Shown here piece by piece: positions 7,323-14,669 of a stretch of DNA of 17,298 nucleotides. The notes beneath the pieces are model-generated. The model searched no databases. It had not been told where the DNA came from and worked only from the letters and a program-made list of their open reading frames with translations. Source of the DNA: JBOGTC01 sp050692055 (GTDB taxonomy: Bacteria > Chloroflexota > Limnocylindria > QHBO01); the NCBI GenBank assembly GCA_050692055.1, contig JBOGTC010000028.1, positions 1-17,298 on the forward strand, given 5' to 3'. The position numbers and the translations under genes were made by a program. Every line of letters begins with the position of its first letter. Within the stretch, counting starts at the first letter, position 1.

Positions 7323-7763
7323 ATGCTTCGCAACCAGGTCGACTGGAAGGGCATGCATACCGGCTCGGGCGCTCGCGTCTTCTTGGTCACGGCCGTTGTT
7401 CTCGCCTTGGCCGCGTGTGCCGACGGGACCGGCGGGACCGGCGGCGTCAGCTTCGCCGAGCCAGCCGATGGTGCTACCGTCTCGAGCCCGGTCCGGCTGG
7501 TAATGCAGTCCCAAGAGGTGACGATCGAGCCGGCCGGGGAAGTGCAAGAAGGAGCCGGCCACTTCCACGTCATGGTCGATGTCGGGTGCATGGAGCCAGG
7601 CGAAGTCATCCCTGCCGACGACGATCACCTCCACTTCGGCGACGGCAGCACCGAGACCAGCATCGAGCTGGAGCCCGGCGAGCATACCCTCTGCCTCCAG
7701 GTCGGTGATGGCGTGCATACCGCGCTCGACGCGACGCACGAGATCACCGTCACCGTCGAGTAG
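7323..7763 (+). CDS. DUF4399-domain lipoprotein
   Basis: This gives 146 residues from ATG 7323, chosen because a promoter sits directly before it; ATG 7302 upstream and ATG 7353 downstream are alternatives. A lipoprotein signal ends in LALAAC. The remaining ~115 residues match the DUF4399 pattern: SPVRLVMQSQEVTIEPAG, then GHFHVMVD, then IPADDDHLHFGDGSTE, LEPGEHTLCLQVGDG and a final ITVTVE. It resembles a one-domain beta-sandwich with a cluster of His and Asp residues (GHFH, DDDHLHF) that could bind a metal, but the family has no proven function. It would be anchored outside the cytoplasmic membrane. It stands alone, divergent from the MFS gene. Confidence 0.85.
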   Translation: MLRNQVDWKGMHTGSGARVFLVTAVVLALAACADGTGGTGGVSFAEPADGATVSSPVRLVMQSQEVTIEPAGEVQEGAGHFHVMVDVGCMEPGEVIPADDDHLHFGDGSTETSIELEPGEHTLCLQVGDGVHTALDATHEITVTVE

Positions 7764-7803
7764 CCAGCCTCACGCGGCCTCCTCGCCCGGCCGATGCGCC
7801 ACA

Positions 7804-7940
7804 TTGCACGAGGTGGAGATAACGGGGAAGAAGACGGCCTCGACGGCCTGATCTTCCCTGCCTATTGCATTGGATGAAAGCGGCGGCGAAGAAGACGACG
7901 AAATCGGTCCCTTCTTCCCCGTTGCCTCCATGTCATGCAA
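7804..7940. repeat. Three copies of a degenerate 30-nt repeat, two direct and one inverted
   Basis: Copy 1 (7804-7833, plus) and copy 3 (7911-7940, minus) agree at 25 of 30 positions. They share TTGCA at the outer ends, TGGAG in the middle and an unbroken 13-base AACGGGGAAGAAG at the inner ends. Copy 2 (7865-7894, plus) matches copy 3 at 22 of 30 positions, again with TTGCAT and GAAGAAG at its ends. Copies 1 and 3 form an inverted repeat with a 77-base centre. The block sits in the 328-base gap between the DUF4399 gene and the transport operon and contains no gene. It could be a regulator-binding array, a REP/BIME-like repeat or the remnant of a small non-autonomous element. Confidence 0.55.
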
Positions 7941-8035
7941 CGCCGCGCGGTGGGTCCCCAGGCCGCCGTCGTCGACGGTAATCCTCAGTTGACGCCCCGA
8001 CGAACGCCGAGTGACGCGGCGGGGCTAGAGGCGCC

Positions 8036-8075
8036 TTGACCCGTGTGCCAATATACTGACATGTCAATCTGACAC
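8036..8075 (+). promoter_or_regulatory. Promoter and operator of the transport/nitrilase operon
   Basis: CTGACATGTCAATCTGACAC (8056-8075) contains three TGACA/TGTCA half-sites: TGACATGTCA is a perfect palindrome and TGTCA-ATC-TGACA a second overlapping dyad. The identical 20 bases precede the paralogous gene at 15815 in the same orientation relative to its start. A -10-like TATACT (8052-8057) abuts it and TTGACC (8036-8041) lies 14 bases upstream of it, also conserved in the other copy. The site covers the probable transcription start, so a bound protein should repress. The GntR regulator encoded at the operon's end is the natural candidate. Confidence 0.7.
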
Positions 8076-8091
8076 ATCTAAGGAGTTTCGC

Positions 8092-9246
8092 ATGGGCTCG
8101 CGCAGTACCCAATCGAGGACGCTATGGGTCGACAACACGCGGACCGCTGTTCCCGCGGGTGTTTCGGATGGTGGGCGCCATTCATGCAGGCTGCTTGGAG
8201 TGCACGGCTTCATGTCGCTGGTCGTTCTGCTCGCGGCATGTGGCGGTGGGACCGCTGCCCCGACCAGTATCGCTCCTGGAGACGGGGACGAGCCGGACGG
8301 CGCCGGCGAGCTGACCCAGATCACCGTCGTGCGTCCCAATCCGTCGGTGGTGAACATGTTCAACCTGTGCTCGGCGTGGGGTGAAGGCTACTTCGAGGAC
8401 GAGGGACTCGAGGTCAGCACCGAGGCTGTCGACGGGGTGAGCCCTGTGCTGCAGGCGCTGATCGCGGGTCGAGCACAGATCGGCGTACCGGCTGCGGGGC
8501 CAGTGCTCCTGGCGCGCCAGCAGGCATCCGGGCCCGAGCAGGCACCGGTGATGTTCTACAACCACTTCGCACAGTCCACCTACGGGCTGGTCGTGCCGGA
8601 GGACTCGGAATACCAGCAGCCGGCTGACCTGGCCGGCACGACGGTCGGCGTCGGCACGGCCGACGGTGCCGAGGTCTTTTTCGTGCAGTCCATCCTGACG
8701 GAGGCGGGCCTGGAGGAGGGGACCGACTACGAGATCCTCGCGGTCGGTGACGGAGGTCCGGCGCTGGCTGCCTTCGAGCGTGGGGACATCGAGGCCTACG
8801 CCGCGGCCGTGCCGGACATGGCGACGCTGGACGCGCAGGGCTTGCCGGTGCGCGAGCTCACGCCCGACGAGTACCTCGCCTTCTTCGGCATCGGGTTCGC
8901 TGCAACGCAGGCGTACATCGACGAGAACCCGGGGGTGATTGAGGGCTTCGCTCGCGCGCTCGTGCGCGGCACCGAGTTCGGGCTTGCCAACAAGGATGCC
9001 GCCCTGGCGCACTGCGCGGAGCTCAATCCGGAGGAGGGTGCCAATACGGACGTGACAGTCCCGCTGTTCGACACTGTCGCCCAGCGCCTGCAGTCCGTCG
9101 AGGGCGGTCCGTGGGGCGTCTTCCCGCCCGAGGCGTGGGACGCCTGGGAGGCCACGCTGATCGAGACCGGCGAGCTGGATGGCCCGGTCGAGGGCCTCCA
9201 CGACGCATATACCAACGAGTTTGCCGAGGCGGCGAATGCGGAATGA
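8092..9246 (+). CDS. NMT1/SsuA-type ABC substrate-binding lipoprotein (copy 1)
   Basis: The 384-residue protein starts at the ATG eight bases after AAGGAG, a leader shared almost base for base with the paralogue at 15815. An unusually long n-region of about 40 residues precedes the hydrophobic core and lipobox LLAAC (Cys50). The mature part has the type II periplasmic-binding fold of the NMT1/THI5, SsuA and TauA families: EGYFEDEGLEV, then LIAGRAQIG, then ADLAGTTVGVGTADGAE, then FERGDIEAYAAAV. These families bind small organic ligands such as taurine, sulfonates, pyrimidines and flavins. The motif NLCSAWGEGYF with a Cys is shared with the paralogue. The ATPase gene overlaps its end, so it feeds the transporter encoded next. 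Confidence 0.93.
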   Translation: MGSRSTQSRTLWVDNTRTAVPAGVSDGGRHSCRLLGVHGFMSLVVLLAACGGGTAAPTSIAPGDGDEPDGAGELTQITVVRPNPSVVNMFNLCSAWGEGYFEDEGLEVSTEAVDGVSPVLQALIAGRAQIGVPAAGPVLLARQQASGPEQAPVMFYNHFAQSTYGLVVPEDSEYQQPADLAGTTVGVGTADGAEVFFVQSILTEAGLEEGTDYEILAVGDGGPALAAFERGDIEAYAAAVPDMATLDAQGLPVRELTPDEYLAFFGIGFAATQAYIDENPGVIEGFARALVRGTEFGLANKDAALAHCAELNPEEGANTDVTVPLFDTVAQRLQSVEGGPWGVFPPEAWDAWEATLIETGELDGPVEGLHDAYTNEFAEAANAE

Positions 9247-10123
9247 GACCATCAGACGTGGTGCAGCCGTGCACGCCACTCTGGATCGGCCAGTGAGCAG
9301 CATGCCGCACCATGTCGCGGCCGAGAGCCGAGGGCCCACCGCTGGGGCATCGGACCGCGGAGTCGTGCTCGAGATCGATGGTATCTCGAAGGTGTACCCC
9401 CGGAACTCTGTGCGCGCCCTCGACGGCATCGATCTTCAAATTCGCGATGGCGAGTTCGTCAGCATCATCGGCCCCAGTGGGTGCGGAAAGTCGACTCTGC
9501 TCCAAATCGCGGCGGGCCTCATCCCAGCCACGGGCGGTGAGCTGCGGCTGCAGGGCACGCCGATCGTGGGCCCGAGGCATGACATCGGCATGATGTTCCA
9601 GCAGGCCACGCTTCTGCCGTGGCGTACCGCGCTGCAGAACGTGCTCCTGCCGATCGAGATCCGATTCGGCGCAAGGCATGCCAAGGCGCGTACGGATACC
9701 GCCCATGACCTGCTGCGGCTCGTCGGTGTGGATGACTTCGCTGCCGCCTACCCGGGCGAGCTATCGGGCGGCATGGCCCAGCGCGTGGCAGTGTGTCGGA
9801 TGCTCATCACCGAGCCGGCGGTCCTGCTCCTCGACGAGCCCTTCGGCGCCCTCGATGAGCTTACCCGCGACCGGATGAACGAGGAGCTGCAGCGCATCTG
9901 CATCGAGCGCGAAGCGACGGCGATGATGGTCACCCACTCGATACCCGAGGCGGTCTTTCTCGCGGATCGGGTCGTCGTTATGTCGCCGCGTCCCGGGCGC
10001 ATCGCGGAGGTGGTGGAGGTCGACCTGCCACGACCGCGAACCTTCGCCATGACCGCCGACCCGCGCTTCGTCGAGTTGAGCCAGCGGGTCCGCGCCAACC
10101 TGGACCTTGGAGGTCAGCTGTGA
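9236..10123 (+). CDS. ABC importer ATPase (SsuB/TauB-like)
   Basis: The 295-residue product is counted from ATG 9236, which overlaps the end of the preceding gene and has GAGG six bases upstream. ATG 9302 (or GTG 9293) would give a more family-like length of about 270 residues but has no RBS. The domain order is Walker A GPSGCGKST (79-87), Q-loop Gln122 in MMFQQATLLPW, signature LSGGM (176-180), Walker B VLLLDEPFGALDE (Glu201) and H-loop VTHSIPEA. The FQ...LLPW and FGALDELTR forms are typical of nitrate/sulfonate/taurine importers. The stop overlaps the permease start (GTGA). Confidence 0.93.
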   Translation: MRNETIRRGAAVHATLDRPVSSMPHHVAAESRGPTAGASDRGVVLEIDGISKVYPRNSVRALDGIDLQIRDGEFVSIIGPSGCGKSTLLQIAAGLIPATGGELRLQGTPIVGPRHDIGMMFQQATLLPWRTALQNVLLPIEIRFGARHAKARTDTAHDLLRLVGVDDFAAAYPGELSGGMAQRVAVCRMLITEPAVLLLDEPFGALDELTRDRMNEELQRICIEREATAMMVTHSIPEAVFLADRVVVMSPRPGRIAEVVEVDLPRPRTFAMTADPRFVELSQRVRANLDLGGQL

Positions 10124-10971
10124 ACAGCGTAAGCGCACCGGTGGCCCGCAGCCATCCGATCGAAACCAAGTCATTTCTGGACCGGATCCCTCAGTGGGTC
10201 TCGGTGCTGGCGCTCGGAGCGTTTCTCGTCGGGGCATGGCAGCTGATCGTCAGCCTCGAGCTGGTGGCGAGGATCCTCCTGCCGGGACCGGCCGAAACGC
10301 TCGAGCAGATTGTCACGACGGCCCAGGGCATCCTCACTGGCGATCACGTCGCCGAGGCGCTATGGATCACGTTTCAGGAGGTTCTGTGGGGCTTCCTGGC
10401 GGCCGCGGTCCTCGGCTTCGGACTGGGCGTCGTGGTCGGCGAGACCCTGCTCGGACAGCGGGCGGTGATGCCATACCTGGTCGCCTTCAATGCCCTGCCC
10501 AAGGTAGCCTTCGCGCCCGTCTTCGTCGCATGGCTGGGATTCGGAATGGAATCGAAGATCGCGATGGCGCTGTTCATCGCCTTCTTCCCAGTCATCGTCG
10601 ATACCGCGGCCGGGTTGGCGACGGCGGAGCGCAGCTCAATCATGCTCTTCCAGTCGATGGGCGCCAGTCGATGGCAGACACTCTGGAAGCTGAAGCTGCC
10701 GCATGCCCTGCCGTTCATCTTCGCGGGCCTCAAGACTGCGTCGGTGTTCGCGGTCGTGGGCGCCGTCGTTGGGGAGTACCTGGGTGGCGGCAGCGGACTC
10801 GGCGAGCTGATCCGGCTCTCATCCCAGTACCTGAACCTGGCGCGCGTCTTTGCGCTGATCTTCTACCTGGGCCTGATCGGCATCGCTCTGTTCGCCGCGG
10901 TCGGCTGGCTGGAACGGCGGATCGTCTTCTGGCATCAACCCGATCCGACCGAGGTTGTGTCGGCCGCCTAA
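10120..10971 (+). CDS. ABC importer permease (SsuC/TauC-like)
   Basis: This 283-residue protein starts at GTG 10120, overlapping the ATPase stop, with GGAGG seven bases upstream. It has six membrane helices with a binding-protein-dependent transport domain (about 80-265). The EAA loop, ERSSIMLFQSMGASRWQTLWKLKLPHALPFI (about 174-205), contains the conserved G of MGAS and the LP of KLPHALP. It touches the ATPase and completes the importer with one or both substrate-binding proteins. No second permease or ATPase is present for the second binding protein in the window. Confidence 0.93.
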   Translation: MNSVSAPVARSHPIETKSFLDRIPQWVSVLALGAFLVGAWQLIVSLELVARILLPGPAETLEQIVTTAQGILTGDHVAEALWITFQEVLWGFLAAAVLGFGLGVVVGETLLGQRAVMPYLVAFNALPKVAFAPVFVAWLGFGMESKIAMALFIAFFPVIVDTAAGLATAERSSIMLFQSMGASRWQTLWKLKLPHALPFIFAGLKTASVFAVVGAVVGEYLGGGSGLGELIRLSSQYLNLARVFALIFYLGLIGIALFAAVGWLERRIVFWHQPDPTEVVSAA

Positions 10972-10998
10972 GCGGCCATGCAGAACGAGAGTCACAGC

Positions 10999-11949
10999 AT
11001 GAGCAATTCCAAGATCGTTGGCGTGGTCGGGGCCGGGGCCACGGGCGCCTACCTTGCGGGGCGGCTGAGCCGGGCCGGTCTGTCGGTCACGCTGCTCGCC
11101 CGTGGCGAAAGTTTCGATCGCATTCGGGAGCATGGGATCGAGATTACCGACCCCGACGGCGATCGGTGGGTGGCGAACCCGACGTACGTGCGGGCGGCTG
11201 ACGACCTCGATGCCCTCGATGAGGCGTGTGACTTTGTCCTCTTCTGCGTGAAGACGTACGACACGGATTCCGCCGCCGCACTTCTCGGCCCGCTCATTGG
11301 CGAGACGGGTCACGTGGTCTGCCTCCAGAACGGGGTGAAGAATGAGCAGATCCTGGCGAGCGCCGTCGGGCCGGAGCGCGTGCTCTCCGGCGTGCTCTAC
11401 ATCGGTTCACAGCGCGTTGCCCCCGGGGTGATCGAGTGCTCGTCTCCGCCGCGCGTCATCGTGGGTCCGTACGACGGGATCGATCACGGCGCGAGCCGTG
11501 CGGTACGGGATGCGTTCTCAGCGGCCGGCATCGAATGCACGGTCGAGCCCGAGGTCTTGGCCGCCAAGTGGCAGAAGTTCCTCTTCAACTGTGGTCTGAA
11601 TCCTCTGACGGCGATCACCCGCCTGCGGATGGGTCAGCTCCTCGCGGTGCCGGCCGTTGCTGCGGTCTTCGATACGCTTGTGGAGGAGGCAATCGCCGCG
11701 GCCACCGCTGCGGGTGCCCCGCTCCCAGCCGATGCCAAGGACCGCGTCATGGCGACCGCGCTGCGCATGGACATCTCTTCCTCGATGGCAGACGACCTCG
11801 AGGCGGGCAGGGCGATCGAGCTCGACGCGTTCACCGGCTATGTCATCGAGCTGGGCGAGGCGAACGGCGTGCCGACGCCCGCGACGCGCGTGGCACACGG
11901 CATGCTCGCTGCGCTCGATGCCGCCCGCGGCGCACGGCGGAACGGCTGA
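10999..11949 (+). CDS. Ketopantoate reductase-family (PanE/ApbA-like) NAD(P)H dehydrogenase
   Basis: This gives 316 residues from ATG 10999 (GAGAG upstream; the ATG at 10978 would add seven polar residues before the Rossmann fold). The N-terminal Rossmann domain has VVGAGATG (G11-x-G13-x-x-G16), and residues 107-113 carry the VCLQNGV motif of the family. The C-terminal helical domain has AAKWQKFLFNCGLNPLTA, with the catalytic Lys (193 or 190) and Asn197/Asn201, then ELDAFTGYVIELGEANGVPTP. True PanE reduces 2-dehydropantoate to pantoate. Many paralogues in catabolic operons reduce or oxidise other 2-keto/2-hydroxy acids, and its place between a permease and a nitrilase argues for the latter. 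Confidence 0.88.
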   Translation: MSNSKIVGVVGAGATGAYLAGRLSRAGLSVTLLARGESFDRIREHGIEITDPDGDRWVANPTYVRAADDLDALDEACDFVLFCVKTYDTDSAAALLGPLIGETGHVVCLQNGVKNEQILASAVGPERVLSGVLYIGSQRVAPGVIECSSPPRVIVGPYDGIDHGASRAVRDAFSAAGIECTVEPEVLAAKWQKFLFNCGLNPLTAITRLRMGQLLAVPAVAAVFDTLVEEAIAAATAAGAPLPADAKDRVMATALRMDISSSMADDLEAGRAIELDAFTGYVIELGEANGVPTPATRVAHGMLAALDAARGARRNG

Positions 11950-11954
11950 GCGCG

Positions 11955-13022
11955 ATGCAGGCCGTGGTTCGCGTCGCTGCCGCCCAGTTCGCTGTGCCTC
12001 CGTTCGACACGGCGGCAGGCGTCGAGAAGGTGTGCGAAGCGCTCGCCGCCGCGTCACACGAAGGCGTCGAGGTCGTCGTGTTTCCGGAGACGTTCCTCGG
12101 GGGCTACCCGTACTGGCGCGGTCACGTGTCGGTGAGCGAGGAGACGGAGCTCGCCGCTCGCCTGTGGGAGGTATCCGTGATCGGCGGTGATGCGCACGTC
12201 GAGACCATTGCGCGTGCTGTGATCGAAACCGGCGTGGGGGCAGTGGTCGGCGCCAGCGAGCGCGACGCGCGGCCGGGCAGCGGCACCGCATTCAACGCCC
12301 AGCTGTTCTTTACTCCGGGCGCGGGCTACGTCGGAAGCCACCGCAAGCTCGTCCCCACCCACACAGAGCGTGCGTACTGGGGGGCAGGCAGCGCGAGCGA
12401 CCTCCGAGTCGTCGACTATCCCTCGGCCGCCGTCGGAGGGCTGATCTGTTATGAGCACCACATTCTGGCGGCGCGGATCGCGCTCGCACTGGCTGGTGAG
12501 GAGATCCACTGCGCAGCGTGGCCGGGGTACTGGGAGACGGGCCGACACATTGCCGACAAGGTGCCCGGCCCAGCACGGCGCCACGGCGAGATCGACGCCG
12601 TGGTCCGGGACTACGCCCTGTCCACCCAATCGTTCGTTGTCTCCGCCAACGCGTACCTCCCACCCCGCGTGATCCCCTCGGACCTTGCCGCCATCATGAA
12701 GTACAACCTGGCGCGCGGGGGCAGCGCAGTCGTGGATCCGAGCGGTCGTTATCTCGCCGGCCCGGTGATCGACGAGGAGACGCTACTCATCGCCGACTGC
12801 GACCCGGCAGATCGAGCCATCGCCAAGGCGTACCTCGACACCGTCGGTCACTACGCCCGTTGGGACATCTTCGAGTTCCGCGTCCGGGGTCAAGATGCGG
12901 GGCCGACCGGCCCAACCGTCAACTCGATCACGCGCGACGGGCGATCGGATGACCTGCCCAGCGCCGATCCGTTCGCGAGCGACTCCGTGCACACAGCGGA
13001 CTCGTTCGCGACACGCGACTAG
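11955..13022 (+). CDS. Nitrilase (C-N hydrolase superfamily, nitrilase branch)
   Basis: The 355-residue protein starts five bases after the preceding stop; a longer in-frame opening at 11436 lies entirely within that gene and is rejected. The catalytic triad is visible: Glu45 in VVFPETFLGGYP, Lys131 in GSHRKLVPTHTERAYWG and Cys165 in GGLICYEHHI. The second catalytic-site Glu138 is also present. THTERAYWG after the Lys and PETFLGGYPYW are hallmarks of true nitrilases/cyanide-degrading enzymes rather than amidases. The usual Cys-Trp-Glu is Cys-Tyr-Glu here. A ~45-residue acidic, Ser/Asp-rich tail (311-355) follows the catalytic fold. Expected activity is nitrile to carboxylic acid plus ammonia, or an amide product, in the cytoplasm. 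The substrate is unknown. Confidence 0.9.
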   Translation: MQAVVRVAAAQFAVPPFDTAAGVEKVCEALAAASHEGVEVVVFPETFLGGYPYWRGHVSVSEETELAARLWEVSVIGGDAHVETIARAVIETGVGAVVGASERDARPGSGTAFNAQLFFTPGAGYVGSHRKLVPTHTERAYWGAGSASDLRVVDYPSAAVGGLICYEHHILAARIALALAGEEIHCAAWPGYWETGRHIADKVPGPARRHGEIDAVVRDYALSTQSFVVSANAYLPPRVIPSDLAAIMKYNLARGGSAVVDPSGRYLAGPVIDEETLLIADCDPADRAIAKAYLDTVGHYARWDIFEFRVRGQDAGPTGPTVNSITRDGRSDDLPSADPFASDSVHTADSFATRD

Positions 13023-13051
13023 CCACAATGCGACGATCGCCGGGAGGGACG

Positions 13052-13735
13052 ATGGCAGGCACGAACAACGATGGTACTCGCGGCCCGCTCGCGACCGAGC
13101 AGGCATATCACGGCATCCGGGAGCTCATCCTGCATCAGCGACTGCGCGCCGGCGAGCGCACCTCGGTGGCGGTTCTCGCTGATCGGCTCCAGCTGGGTCG
13201 GACTCCGGTCAAGGAGGCGATCACCAGGCTGACGGCCGAGGGCATGATGAGCGTGCATGACCGGCGCGGCACGTTTGTCCATGAGCCCACGCCGGCGGAC
13301 ATTCGCGACATGTTTGCCATGCGCAGGCTGCTCGAGCGTCACGCGGCCGGGCATGCGGTCAACCGCGTGACCAGCGACGTGCTCGAGGAGCTCGACGAGC
13401 TCATTGCGCAGATGGAGGTCGAGTCGCTGAGGAAGGCGCCGTCGGTCCGCTCGCTTTCGCGATTTCTCGGGACTGATGTCGAGTTCCACCGCCGAATTGT
13501 CGGGCTGGCCGGGAACGCGACGCTCTCTCGTCTGTACGCCAGCCTGAACCTGGACCTGCAGATCGCGACCTACCTGCAGCGTCATGGTTTGTCGATGGCC
13601 GTCGAGCGCCACCGCGAGCACGTCGCCGTGATGGAGGCCCTGCGGGCGCGGGACGGTGCGCGCCTGAGACGCGGCCTGGTCGAACACGTGGACGCGGTCG
13701 AGAACGTTGTGCTGAGTTCGATGCTCGACGTTTGA
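13052..13735 (+). CDS. GntR-family regulator, FadR/FCD subfamily
   Basis: This gives 227 residues from ATG 13052, preceded by GGGAGGG; ATG 13028 lacks an RBS. The winged helix (about 14-78) has ELILHQRLRAGERTSVAVLADRLQLGRTPVKEAITRLTAEG and the wing RRGTFV. The FCD domain (85-215) is all helical and keeps the likely metal ligands Asp142, His146, His190 and His212. Such regulators usually bind an organic acid and release from operators. It is the last gene of the operon and is probably autoregulated through the operator at 8056-8075, with the second target at 15831-15850. Confidence 0.92.
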   Translation: MAGTNNDGTRGPLATEQAYHGIRELILHQRLRAGERTSVAVLADRLQLGRTPVKEAITRLTAEGMMSVHDRRGTFVHEPTPADIRDMFAMRRLLERHAAGHAVNRVTSDVLEELDELIAQMEVESLRKAPSVRSLSRFLGTDVEFHRRIVGLAGNATLSRLYASLNLDLQIATYLQRHGLSMAVERHREHVAVMEALRARDGARLRRGLVEHVDAVENVVLSSMLDV

Positions 13736-13747
13736 GCCCGATGGACG

Positions 13748-13777
13748 CCGGCGGCTCGTTGACCCTCAGCCGCGCCG
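13748..13777. terminator. Possible bidirectional terminator between convergent genes
   Basis: CGGCGGCT (13749-13756) can pair with AGCCGCGCCG (13768-13777) with one bulge, between the convergent GntR and FAH genes. It overlaps the FAH stop codon and lacks a clear T-tract on either strand. Confidence 0.25.
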
Positions 13778-14644
13778 AAACGAAATACGGTTCTCGAGGC
13801 GGCCGATGCCGTCGATCTCCGCCACCACGATCATACCGTCGCGCAGGTACCTGGGCGGATCAAATCCGATCCCCACGCCCGCGGGCGTGCCCATGGCGAT
13901 GATGTCGCCGAGCTCGAGGGTCATGATCCGCGAGACGATGGTGAGCACGGCGGGGATATCGAAGATCATCTGCGAGGCCAACGCCTGCTGTCGCAGCTCG
14001 CCGTCCACCCAGCTCGAGAGCGTCAGGGCACTCGGGTCCGGGATCTCGTCGGCCGTCACGAACACCGGACCCATGGGCCCGAACGTATCGAGCGACTTGC
14101 CGAGGAACCATTGGCCATGGCGCTGCTGGAGGTCACGTGCGGTCAGATCGTTGAGGACCGTGTAACCCGCGACGTGCTCGTACGCCCGGTCGGCGGGAAT
14201 GTATCGGCCTCGACGTCCAATGACGACCGCGAGCTCCACCTCGTAGTCCACCGCCTGCGTGACGTCGGGGTCGACGACAACCACGTCACGGGGCCCGCAC
14301 ACGCTCGTCGTGGCCTTGGCGAAGACGATCGGCGCCGTGGGAATCTCCTCAGCCTCTCCCATGGCGGTGGCGAACTCGGTGGCATGCGCGGTGAAGTTCT
14401 TCCCGAGGCAGATCAGATCTCGTGGCGGCCGCGGAAACGGGGCGCCGAGCTCGTGGTGGCCGTCGAGCGGCCGCGCGCCCTCGTAGGCGGAGCGGAGGTG
14501 GGAGAGCCCCTCCTGCTGGAGGAGGTCGAGCGCGGAGGCGACTCGATGTCCCGGGAATACATCGTTCCAGCGGTAGAGCGCGCCGTCGCGCTCTACCGCT
14601 ACGAAGTTCGACGCTCCATCACGAACTGTGGCGATGCGCACCAC
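13766..14644 (-). CDS. Fumarylacetoacetate hydrolase-family enzyme
   Basis: The 292-residue protein starts at GTG 14644; GGGAGGG lies 12 bases upstream and the preceding stop is only 25 bases away. The FAH fold (about 75-288) has LICLGKNFTAHATE, then DYEVELAVVIG with metal ligands Glu135 and Glu137, then VLNDLTARDLQQ with Asp166. GKSLDTFGPMGP and LGDIIAMGTPAGVG follow. These Mg/Mn enzymes hydrolyse or decarboxylate beta-keto acids and related compounds (e.g. acylpyruvates, oxaloacetate, 2-hydroxyhepta-dienedioate). The exact substrate is not predictable. It forms a two-gene operon with the binding protein upstream and converges on the GntR gene. Confidence 0.92.
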   Translation of the reverse strand: MVRIATVRDGASNFVAVERDGALYRWNDVFPGHRVASALDLLQQEGLSHLRSAYEGARPLDGHHELGAPFPRPPRDLICLGKNFTAHATEFATAMGEAEEIPTAPIVFAKATTSVCGPRDVVVVDPDVTQAVDYEVELAVVIGRRGRYIPADRAYEHVAGYTVLNDLTARDLQQRHGQWFLGKSLDTFGPMGPVFVTADEIPDPSALTLSSWVDGELRQQALASQMIFDIPAVLTIVSRIMTLELGDIIAMGTPAGVGIGFDPPRYLRDGMIVVAEIDGIGRLENRISFRRG

Positions 14645-14669
14645 CTACGGAGTGACCCTCCCGCAGCAT

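Noticed and set aside
7804..7940. CRISPR array
   Set aside because: The three repeats are degenerate, one is inverted and the spacings are irregular (31 and 16 bases); no cas gene is in the window.
8036..8057. TTGACC and TATACT as one promoter
   Set aside because: The two are only ten bases apart, too close for a -35/-10 pair. TTGACC is conserved at both operons, so it may belong to the operator or pair with another -10; only a combined region is listed.
8182..9429. A 415-codon open frame on the minus strand
   Set aside because: It is antisense to the binding-protein gene, which has clear family motifs and a lipoprotein signal.
10999..11949. True panE for pantothenate synthesis
   Set aside because: The fold fits, but the gene lies within a transport/nitrilase operon with no pan genes nearby, so the biosynthetic symbol was not assigned.
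11436..11954. A 173-codon N-terminal extension of the nitrilase
   Set aside because: It lies inside the reductase gene in another frame, and its Arg/Gly/His-rich translation resembles no domain; the real start is ATG 11955.
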